Both the position numbers and the translations under genes were made by a program. From Lachnospiraceae bacterium (GTDB lineage: Bacteria; Bacillota; Clostridia; Lachnospirales; Lachnospiraceae), in assembly GCA_900753685.1 (NCBI GenBank), contig CAAEAB010000042.1, positions 1-7,036 of the forward strand: 7,036 nucleotides of DNA. Reading direction: 5' to 3'. Position 1 is the stretch's first letter. Every line of letters begins with the position of its first letter. The notes below the pieces were generated by a model. That model was not told where the DNA came from. It did no database searches and was given only the letters and a program-made list of their open reading frames with translations. Shown here in pieces: positions 1 to 5,114 of this stretch.

Positions 1-415
1 AGCCATTGCACGAAATCTGATGGAAATGGCCGGACTTACAGTGCCTGTTTTATGTATTGTGATCGGTGAAGGGGGCAGCGGCGGCGCCTTGGCGATGGCT
101 GTGGGCAATGAAGTCTGGTGCCTGGAAAATTCCGTTTACTCGGTGCTGTCACCGGAAGGCTTTGCGGCTATTTTATGGAAGGACGGCAAGCGGGCCGATG
201 AGGCGGCTGAGGGCATGAAAATGACGTCCGAGCATTTAAAAGCGCTGAAGATCGTCGACCGAGTATTTGAGGAACCGGAGCCGGTGCATGTGGACAATGG
301 CGAACCGCTGGCAGAGGAAATGAAGCTGGCAATGATCGAATTTTTTAAACGTTATGACAGTATGGCGCCGGAGGCTGTGGCTGAGGAGCGGTATGAGCGG
401 TTCCGGCAATTTTAG
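1..415 (+). CDS. accA: Acetyl-CoA carboxylase carboxyltransferase subunit alpha, C-terminal part (5' end outside window)
   Basis: AccA pairs with AccD to form the carboxyltransferase that moves the carboxyl group from carboxybiotin to acetyl-CoA, giving malonyl-CoA, the first committed step of fatty acid synthesis in the cytoplasm. The reading frame is open from base 2, so the gene enters from the left; 137 residues remain, under half to about half of a usual AccA. The visible part begins [12 protein letters not shown] and carries the glycine-rich [10 protein letters not shown] loop of the crotonase-like fold, followed by [16 protein letters not shown], a run typical of AccA. The later stretch with EAAEGMKMT, the LKIVD segment and the EPEPVH tail also fits the family. 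The ATG at 20 is internal, not a start. The stop TAG at 413-415 is part of the ribosome site of the next gene, which suggests translational coupling. The upstream accD/accC/fab genes expected in Clostridia are outside the window. Confidence 0.95.
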   Translation, partial: AIARNLMEMAGLTVPVLCIVIGEGGSGGALAMAVGNEVWCLENSVYSVLSPEGFAAILWKDGKRADEAAEGMKMTSEHLKALKIVDRVFEEPEPVHVDNGEPLAEEMKLAMIEFFKRYDSMAPEAVAEERYERFRQF

Positions 416-424
416 GAGATAATA

Positions 425-1528
425 ATGAGATCAGAAGAGATAAAACCACTGAAAATAGGAGAATTAACGGCAAAGCGACCGATTATACAGGGCGGAATGG
501 GTGTTGGTGTCAGCCTTTCATCTCTGGCCGGCGCAGTGGCCGCCGAGGGTGGCATTGGCGTGATTTCCACAGCTCAGATTGGATTTTACCGCCCGGATTT
601 TGAAAGGAATCCTTTGGAGGCCAATTTAAAGGCCATAAAGGAACAGATCGTTCTGGCCAGGGAAAAAGCCAAGGGCGGCATTATCGGTGCCAATATTATG
701 GTCGCCACAAGAAATTATAAAGAATATGTTATGGCCGCTGTACGGGCCGGGGTGGATTTGATTATTTCCGGTGCTGGACTGCCGAAAAATCTGCCGGAGT
801 ATGTCCGGGAATCTGCGGTTAAAATTGCGCCTATTGTTTCCTCTGAAAAGGCGGCGAAGGTCATCTGCCGTCTCTGGGACAGAAAGCATCACTGCGCTCC
901 AGATATGGTCGTGATCGAAGGCCCTCTGGCGGGCGGTCATCTGGGATTTTCGGAAAAAGAGCTGGAACCTTTTGTTCGAAAGGACGATTCGGCCATAGAG
1001 CAGATGACGACGGACTATGGTGAAGAAATCCGCCGGATTATACGTGTGTGTCGTGAATACGGCGAAAAATATGAAAAAGAAATCCCCGTTATTGTGGCGG
1101 GAGGCATAGACACGCCGGAAAAGACCAGGTACGCTTTTTCGCTAGGAGCTTCTGGTATTCAGGCGGCAACCCCTTTTGTGGCGACAGAGGAATGTGACGC
1201 CCACAAGAGCTTTAAAGAGGCCTATATAAAGGCAAGAAAGGAAGATGTCGTTATATTAAAAAGTCCGGTAGGAATGCCTGGGCGGGGCATTAAAAATACT
1301 TTTCTTGAAAATGTTGCCCGGGGAAAGAGGAATGAAATTCATTGTAAACAATGTCTTGAAGGCTGTAATCCGGCGACGATTCCCTATTGTATTACCGATG
1401 CGCTCATTCGGGCTGTTCGGGGAGATGTGGAAAATGGCCTTGTTTTCTGCGGAGCCAATGTGGATAAAATAAAACGGATTTCTACTGTGCGGGAAGTCAT
1501 TGCAGATATTCTGGGAGTGGCTGTGTGA
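425..1528 (+). CDS. Nitronate monooxygenase / FabK-type FMN-dependent TIM-barrel flavoprotein
   Basis: The 367-residue product belongs to the nitronate monooxygenase (2-nitropropane dioxygenase) family of FMN enzymes, which also includes the enoyl-ACP reductase FabK. Visible features are the N-terminal IIQGGMGVGVS (20-30), the EGGIGVIS strand (41-48), GANIMVA (88-94), the GPLAGGHLGF segment (167-175) whose His172 matches the catalytic histidine region of the family, and the phosphate-binding IVAGGIDTPE (223-232) and GASGIQAATPF (241-251). The C-terminus adds a cysteine cluster (Cys307, 310, 314, 322) and Cys342. Length exceeds typical FabK (about 310-320 residues). AGGAGA at 414-419 is a good ribosome site overlapping the accA stop, and supports the ATG at 425. 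The position directly after accA suggests co-transcription with fatty-acid genes. The substrate is not shown by the sequence: nitronate detoxification or an enoyl reductase-like role are both possible. No signal peptide or membrane segment is seen, so it is probably cytoplasmic. Confidence 0.85.
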   Translation: MRSEEIKPLKIGELTAKRPIIQGGMGVGVSLSSLAGAVAAEGGIGVISTAQIGFYRPDFERNPLEANLKAIKEQIVLAREKAKGGIIGANIMVATRNYKEYVMAAVRAGVDLIISGAGLPKNLPEYVRESAVKIAPIVSSEKAAKVICRLWDRKHHCAPDMVVIEGPLAGGHLGFSEKELEPFVRKDDSAIEQMTTDYGEEIRRIIRVCREYGEKYEKEIPVIVAGGIDTPEKTRYAFSLGASGIQAATPFVATEECDAHKSFKEAYIKARKEDVVILKSPVGMPGRGIKNTFLENVARGKRNEIHCKQCLEGCNPATIPYCITDALIRAVRGDVENGLVFCGANVDKIKRISTVREVIADILGVAV

Positions 1529-1571
1529 CTGTTTTCATACAAATAAAATATATACGTTTGTGGGAAACAGT
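1528..1571 (+). terminator. Long hairpin just after the flavoprotein gene; possible terminator or mRNA 3'-end structure
   Basis: Starting at the last base of the stop codon, bases 1528-1536 pair with 1563-1571 (ACTGTTTTC with GGAAACAGT, one G-T pair). After a small internal bulge, 1539-1543 (ACAAA) pairs with 1557-1561 (TTTGT). This gives about 14 pairs around a 13-base AT-rich loop. It sits exactly where the accA operon should end, but no continuous T-run follows (AGGGATTCATTTATTTTC), so a classical intrinsic terminator is uncertain. It could instead protect the mRNA 3' end. Confidence 0.4.
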
Positions 1572-1619
1572 AGGGATTCATTTATTTTCTTCAGGAGATT
1601 TAAGTATACGATAATTCTT

Positions 1620-1636
1620 TTTGTATAGAATACAAA
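1620..1636. promoter_or_regulatory. 17-bp perfect palindrome upstream of ldh, candidate repressor operator
   Basis: TTTGTAT, the spacer AGA and ATACAAA form a perfect inverted repeat with 7-bp arms, ending 5 bases before the ribosome site of ldh. A GATAAT hexamer at 1610-1615 could be a -10 box, which would place the transcription start near 1622 inside the palindrome, a usual position for a repressor. No good -35 box was found, so the promoter itself is weakly supported. The core TTGTAT-n-ATACAA resembles GntR-type operators in general form. It does not match the Rex consensus (TTGTTAA/TTAACAA) well, although Rex often controls ldh. The regulator is therefore unknown. Confidence 0.45.
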
Positions 1637-1641
1637 GTGAC

Positions 1642-1647
1642 AGGAGG
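1642..1647 (+). promoter_or_regulatory. Ribosome binding site that fixes the ldh start
   Basis: AGGAGG lies 7 bases before the ATG at 1655. An in-frame GTG at 1637 would lengthen the protein by six residues, but it lies upstream of this site and would make the site part of the coding region. The ATG at 1655 is therefore the better start. Confidence 0.85.
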
Positions 1648-1654
1648 TTTTTAC

Positions 1655-2617
1655 ATGGAAAAGAATTGCCAGGAAGTGAATTTAAGAAAGGTAGCCATGA
1701 TCGGCTGTGGTTTTGTAGGTTCGGCATCGGCTTTTGCATTGATGCAGAGCGGTTTGTTTTCAGAAATGGTATTGATTGATGCAGATACGGATCGGGCGGA
1801 AGGGGAAGCGATGGATATCAGCCATGGTCTACCCTTTGGCCGTCCGATGAAAATTTACGCGGGAAATTATGATGATATTGTGGATGCGGCGATTATTATA
1901 ATCACAGCGGGAGCCAATCAGAAGCCAGAGGAAACCCGGTTAGATTTGGTGCATAAGAATGTGGCGATTTTAAAGAAAATTATCCCGGAGATTTCCAAAC
2001 GGGATTGTCAGGGGATTTTGCTGATTGTTTCTAATCCGGTGGATATTCTGACCCATGCAGCTTTAAAAATCAGCGGTTTTCCAGAGAATCGGGTCATTGG
2101 TTCGGGGACGGTTCTCGATACTTCTCGTTTAAAATATGAGATCGGCGAGTATCTTGGCGTGGATAGTCGAAGCGTTCACGCATTTATCATCGGTGAGCAT
2201 GGGGACAGCGAGATCGCAGCCTGGAGCAGTGCCAATGTGTCCGGCGTGCCTCTTCGGAATTTTTATGAAATGCGGGGCAGACAAAAATATGAAAAGGCGG
2301 CGGCACGGATCGCCGAAAGTGTTAAGAACAGCGCTTATGAGATTATAGCTAAGAAGAAGGCGACTTATTATGGCATTGCCATGTCGGTGCGCCGGATCTG
2401 CGAGGCTATTGTCCGAGATGAAAAATCCATCCTTCCGATTTCCAGCCGGATGCATGGAGAATACGGCATTGATGATGTGGTTCTGAGTATGCCGGCCATC
2501 GTCGGCAAGAATGGCCTGGAAAGTCCGGTGCCGATTGATCTGGATGAAGAAGAACAGAAATGCCTGAAAGAGTCTGCGGAAACATTAAAAGAAGTATTGG
2601 CAGGTATCGATTGCTAA
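1655..2617 (+). CDS. ldh: L-lactate dehydrogenase (NAD-dependent)
   Basis: Cytoplasmic enzyme that reduces pyruvate to L-lactate with NADH, regenerating NAD+ during fermentation. The 320-residue product has the usual family length. It shows the Rossmann loop GCGFVGS (17-23), the NAD-binding acid at the end of strand 2 (VLIDAD, 39-44), GANQKPEETRLDL (86-98), VSNPVDILT (125-133), LDTSRLK (154-160) and the active-site IGEHGDSE (179-186). Counting against the classic Bacillus numbering, Gln89 is position 102, the residue that selects lactate over malate dehydrogenase activity. Arg95 (109), Asp155 (168), Arg158 (171), His182 (195) and Thr237 (246) complete the catalytic set. His175 matches the fructose-1,6-bisphosphate site residue His188, but the partner Arg173 is Lys160 here, so allosteric activation may differ. 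The gene appears to be a single transcription unit: a palindrome lies in front and a strong terminator follows directly after the TAA. Malate dehydrogenase is a less likely alternative because of Gln89. Confidence 0.95.
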   Translation: MEKNCQEVNLRKVAMIGCGFVGSASAFALMQSGLFSEMVLIDADTDRAEGEAMDISHGLPFGRPMKIYAGNYDDIVDAAIIIITAGANQKPEETRLDLVHKNVAILKKIIPEISKRDCQGILLIVSNPVDILTHAALKISGFPENRVIGSGTVLDTSRLKYEIGEYLGVDSRSVHAFIIGEHGDSEIAAWSSANVSGVPLRNFYEMRGRQKYEKAAARIAESVKNSAYEIIAKKKATYYGIAMSVRRICEAIVRDEKSILPISSRMHGEYGIDDVVLSMPAIVGKNGLESPVPIDLDEEEQKCLKESAETLKEVLAGIDC

Positions 2618-2675
2618 AAAAAGGTGATATATTTGTCTCAAGAAAAAGAGATAAATATATCACTTTTTGTTTTTT
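2616..2675. terminator. Bidirectional intrinsic terminator between ldh and the convergent transporter operon
   Basis: Bases 2624-2639 pair with 2648-2663 (GTGATATATTTGTCTC with GAGATAAATATATCAC, one G-T pair) around an 8-base loop, giving a 16-bp stem. The rightward transcript continues into TTTTTGTTTTTT (2664-2675). The seven A residues at 2616-2622 give a U-run to a leftward transcript. It overlaps the ldh stop on one side and the stop of the convergent DMT gene on the other, so it can end both units. Confidence 0.92.
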
Positions 2676-3567
2676 AATTTACGGATTTTTTTCGTTCCGG
2701 CAATTGTACTAAAATGATAGCAATGAATACGAGAATACAGCCAAAGATTTCTTTTGGCGCAAGGGCCTGATGCAAAATAATCCAGCCGGCCAGGACACTG
2801 AACACCGATTCCAGGCTTAAAATAAGCGAGGCAATGGTCGGGTCATAGTTTTTCTGGGCCACAATTTGAAGGGTGTAAGCCACGCCGCAGGAAAGAATTC
2901 CGGCATATAGAACCGGCGCCCAGGCGGCGATCAGCGAGGACAGCTGTGGCTGTTCAAAAATGAGGGCCGGAACACCACAGAGGATTCCGGCGACAAAAAA
3001 CTGGATGCAGGACATCCGTACGCCGTCTACCTTTGGTGAAAAATAATCGATGATTAAAATATGTATGGAAAAAGCCAAGGCGCAGAGAAGTACCATGGTG
3101 TCCCCTTTGCTGAAGCTGAGACTGTCGGTCATACACAAAAAGTATAAACCGGCCAGAGCAAGGACAACGCTGACCCATATGATCAATCGGGGCTTTTTCT
3201 TAAGAAAAATACCGAGGATCGGTACGATGACAATGTACAGGGCTGTGATAAAACCGGCCTTACCGACGGTGGTCATGGATATACCATACTGCTGCAGGGT
3301 GCTGGCAACGGCGATAGCGATGCCGCAGCATAGGCCGCCAATAAGAAATGTTTTTTTATTTTGAGGTTCGGAATCGACGGATTCTTTTTTCTTCAGCATA
3401 TCAAGAAATGCGATACACGGAATGAGAAAAACAGCGCCGATGATAAATCGGGAAGCATTGAAGGTCAGCGGTCCGACATAGTCCATGCCTACGCTCTGAG
3501 CAACAAAGGCGACGCCCCAGATAAAAGCGGTTAAAAGAAGTAGGAAGGTGTTTTTAGTCTTGTTCAT
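2674..3567 (-). CDS. DMT superfamily (EamA/RhaT-type) transporter, second gene of the pair
   Basis: Inner-membrane protein of 297 residues, the usual length for ten-helix drug/metabolite transporters with two EamA repeats (about 5-145 and 155-288). The N-terminus TAFIWGVAFVAQ (13-24) has the family tryptophan-glycine pattern of helix 1. The ASRFIIGAVFLIP segment (38-50) is a typical helix 2, and SLILSLESVFSVLAGWIIL (247-265) is the characteristic helix 9 region, followed by the short loop HQAL. A charged loop (58-73) separates helices 2 and 3. The gene starts with ATG inside the ATGA that also ends the gene before it, so translation is probably coupled. The nearest purine-rich element (AAAGGA) is about 12 bases away, longer than ideal. 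Substrate cannot be told from the sequence: members of the family export amino acids, metabolites or drugs. Confidence 0.9.
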   Translation of the reverse strand: MNKTKNTFLLLLTAFIWGVAFVAQSVGMDYVGPLTFNASRFIIGAVFLIPCIAFLDMLKKKESVDSEPQNKKTFLIGGLCCGIAIAVASTLQQYGISMTTVGKAGFITALYIVIVPILGIFLKKKPRLIIWVSVVLALAGLYFLCMTDSLSFSKGDTMVLLCALAFSIHILIIDYFSPKVDGVRMSCIQFFVAGILCGVPALIFEQPQLSSLIAAWAPVLYAGILSCGVAYTLQIVAQKNYDPTIASLILSLESVFSVLAGWIILHQALAPKEIFGCILVFIAIILVQLPERKKSVN

Positions 3568-4445
3568 GATGTTTTTGTATCCTTTCGTATTTTTAAATAA
3601 CCCATATTGTACATATACATTAAAATCGATATGCCGCAGATAATGATATAACCGATGAGACTGAAACCATCCGGCAGTTCACCGAAGACGACAAAACCGA
3701 GAATGGCGGCAAAAATGACCTGAGTGTAATCATAAATGGAAATGTCCCGGGCCGGAGCAAATTTATAGGCATAGGTAACGCCGAATTGACCGCCTGATGC
3801 GGCGACGCCGGCCAGGAGCAGCGTGCCGAGTTGTTTCATGGTCATTGGTTCAAAATTCATTATAATATAAGGAAGAACGGCAATACAGGAGAAGGCGGAG
3901 AAGAAAAAGACGATAAAAGGTCCCCGTTCACCGCGAAGTCCGAGAAAACGTACCGTCGTATAGGCGCCGCCTGCCGCTATGGCGCCAATCAGGCCCATCA
4001 GAGCCGGAAGCATTTCCGTCAGAGAAAAGCCGGGACGGATGATAAACAGACTGCCGATAAAAGCCACAATAATACTGAAAACCTGGAAGCCGTTCATTTT
4101 TTCTTTTAAAAAAATGTAAGAACAGATAAGAACAACAAAAGGCGACAGCTTTCCGAGCATGGAAGCATCGGATAAAAGCAAGTGTCCCAGGGCGTAATAG
4201 TTACATAAAATCCCAATCGTTCCCAGGGTTGAACGAAGAATAAGGTATTTTAGATTCTGTTTCTGAAAGGAAAAATCATGTTCCTTAAATAAAATGGCCG
4301 CCGCGAATAAAAAGGCGATCAGATTTCGAAAAAAGCTTTTCTGGATCGGATTGATATCGCCTGCGAGCTGAACAAATAAATTCATCAGCGCAAAGGAAAA
4401 TGCGGAGATGAGGATACATATAATTCCCTTTTGTTTATTTGTCAA
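3564..4445 (-). CDS. DMT superfamily (EamA-type) transporter, first gene of the pair, TTG start
   Basis: A 293-residue membrane protein with about ten hydrophobic segments and two EamA-type repeats (about 5-137 and 147-280). Helix 1 (IICILISAFSFALMNLFVQL, 8-27) is followed by the KSFFRNLIAFLFAA segment (36-49) with the conserved arginine after helix 1-2. ALGHLLLSDASMLGKLSPF (85-103) and the IFLKEKMN loop (111-118) resemble the helix 3-4 region of S-adenosylmethionine- or carnitine-type DMT exporters, and the second repeat has ISIYDYTQVIFAAILGFVVFGE (235-256). The start is TTG at 4443-4445, 7 bases after a good GAGGTG ribosome site, with a stop codon in frame just upstream and no closer ATG. 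It shares four bases (ATGA) with the next gene, and both are read from the promoter at 4479-4507. The two proteins differ clearly and are not a recent duplication. Substrate is unknown. Confidence 0.9.
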   Translation of the reverse strand: MTNKQKGIICILISAFSFALMNLFVQLAGDINPIQKSFFRNLIAFLFAAAILFKEHDFSFQKQNLKYLILRSTLGTIGILCNYYALGHLLLSDASMLGKLSPFVVLICSYIFLKEKMNGFQVFSIIVAFIGSLFIIRPGFSLTEMLPALMGLIGAIAAGGAYTTVRFLGLRGERGPFIVFFFSAFSCIAVLPYIIMNFEPMTMKQLGTLLLAGVAASGGQFGVTYAYKFAPARDISIYDYTQVIFAAILGFVVFGELPDGFSLIGYIIICGISILMYMYNMGYLKIRKDTKTS

Positions 4446-4452
4446 GATGTAT

Positions 4453-4458
4453 CACCTC
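4453..4458 (-). promoter_or_regulatory. Ribosome binding site supporting the TTG start of the first DMT gene
   Basis: On the minus strand GAGGTG is followed by 7 bases and then TTG. The in-frame TGA only three codons upstream of the TTG excludes a longer protein, and the first in-frame ATG lies 20 codons inside, past most of helix 1. Confidence 0.8.
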
Positions 4459-4478
4459 GATTTTAGTCTAACTTAGAT

Positions 4479-4507
4479 ATTATAAGGCAGAAGTGAAAAA
4501 AAGTAAA
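4479..4507 (-). promoter_or_regulatory. SigA-type promoter of the DMT transporter operon
   Basis: Read on the minus strand there is a -35 box TTTACT (4502-4507), a 17-base spacer and a perfect -10 box TATAAT (4479-4484). Transcription would start near 4472 and give a leader of about 27 bases that includes the GAGGTG ribosome site. Spacing and -10 are ideal for the vegetative sigma factor; the -35 matches four of six consensus bases. Confidence 0.75.
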
Positions 4508-4566
4508 CAGCTGGATGGTAATAGAAGGTTATCAGTTCCTTGTGCTGGAGATATAGTATTTGATTA

Positions 4567-4595
4567 GAGGCACAGGCCGTTTAGGGCTGTGCCTC
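4567..4595 (-). terminator. GC-rich hairpin at the end of the CmpB-like gene, possible terminator
   Basis: GAGGCACAG (4567-4575) and CTGTGCCTC (4587-4595) form a perfect 9-bp stem around an 11-base loop. The stem overlaps the TGA of the leftward gene. On the minus strand it is followed by TAATCAAATACTATATC, AT-rich but without a true U-run, so termination may be partial. It stands between this gene and the promoter of the DMT operon. Confidence 0.5.
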
Positions 4596-5016
4596 ATTGT
4601 GTATGATCTGATTTAGATAACATTTTTTCAAAAAAGAGACCGGCGCCAAACCAGAGAGGGGTGTAGCACAGGTTGATTAATCCATGAATATTGGCAGGCT
4701 GTTCACTGTAATCCCAGGGGCAGCGGTGAAACTTTTTCAGAACTGCACCGGTGGTGTATTCCGTGGCAAAAATGAGTAATGTATACAAACCTCCCCGAAA
4801 GAATGTATTTTTGCCATTCAGCCGTTTGCTGATGGGCGACAGAAAAGCAGCCAGTCCATAGATTGGAAACATCCACACAGAAGTCCGGCAGGTCAGCTTG
4901 GGGTCACGTGACACTATGGAACCCAGTCCGGTCCACAGTACTTCCATACACCAACCCGCCAGACCACAAAGAATAAAATTTTTCTTCATAGATATATTAT
5001 GCCGTCGGGTGGACAA
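4594..5016 (-). CDS. Small multi-spanning membrane protein, putative type IV ABC-transporter (CmpB-like) family
   Basis: The 140-residue product resembles the clostridial family called putative ABC-transporter type IV (ABC_trans_CmpB). Recognisable runs are GLAGWCMEVLWTGLGS (18-33), SVWMFPIYGLAAFL (46-59), GGLYTLLIFATEYTTGAVL (75-93), RCPWDYS (98-104), NIHGLINL (109-116) and PLWFGAGLFFE (120-130). About four hydrophobic segments are visible (roughly 13-33, 46-63, 74-92, 113-131). The biochemical role of the family is unknown, and no ATPase gene is next to it, so the transporter name should not be taken as proof. Two starts are possible: TTG at 5016, with AGGA 8 bases upstream, and ATG at 4989, which begins MKKNFILCGL as the family usually does but lacks a visible ribosome site. 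It is transcribed away from the methyltransferase gene and probably alone. Confidence 0.75.
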   Translation of the reverse strand: MSTRRHNISMKKNFILCGLAGWCMEVLWTGLGSIVSRDPKLTCRTSVWMFPIYGLAAFLSPISKRLNGKNTFFRGGLYTLLIFATEYTTGAVLKKFHRCPWDYSEQPANIHGLINLCYTPLWFGAGLFFEKMLSKSDHTQ

Positions 5017-5041
5017 AATATGCGTCCTGTGAAAAATATTC

Positions 5042-5070
5042 TTGATTCCCTTTCATGGCAATGGTAAAGT
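5042..5070 (+). promoter_or_regulatory. Candidate promoter for the methyltransferase-folC unit
   Basis: TTGATT (5042-5047) and TAAAGT (5065-5070) are separated by 17 bases, and a TGG directly before the second box forms an extended -10. Each box matches four of six consensus bases. The start would lie near 5077, leaving a leader of about 38 bases before the ATG. Confidence 0.45.
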
Positions 5071-5114
5071 AAATAGATAATAGATTTAAGAAATCGTAGT
5101 AAAGAGGGAAGATA

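Noticed and set aside
626..940. Open frame of 104 codons on the minus strand inside the flavoprotein gene
   Set aside because: It lies wholly within a well-recognised gene, has no family resemblance and no ribosome site that I can see.
1620..1636. Palindrome read as a Rex binding site
   Set aside because: The arms TTTGTAT/ATACAAA and 3-base spacer differ from the Rex form TTGTTAA-n4-TTAACAA.
1637..1654. GTG start giving an ldh product six residues longer
   Set aside because: The AGGAGG ribosome site lies inside this extension and is ideally spaced for the ATG at 1655.
3050..3364. Open frame of 104 codons on the plus strand opposite the second DMT gene
   Set aside because: It is the antisense shadow of a clear membrane protein gene and its sequence is not protein-like.
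3831..4109. Open frame of 92 codons on the plus strand opposite the first DMT gene
   Set aside because: It is an antisense shadow; its highly charged, low-complexity translation fits no protein type.
4508..4566. Spacer between the DMT promoter and the 4567 hairpin checked for a small RNA or peptide
   Set aside because: No ribosome site with a start codon, no stable structure and no promoter was visible.
5033..5061. Possible minus-strand promoter TTGCCA-17-TATTTT for the CmpB-like gene
   Set aside because: The predicted start would fall inside the AGGA ribosome site of the TTG start, and the -10 box is weak, so it was not listed.
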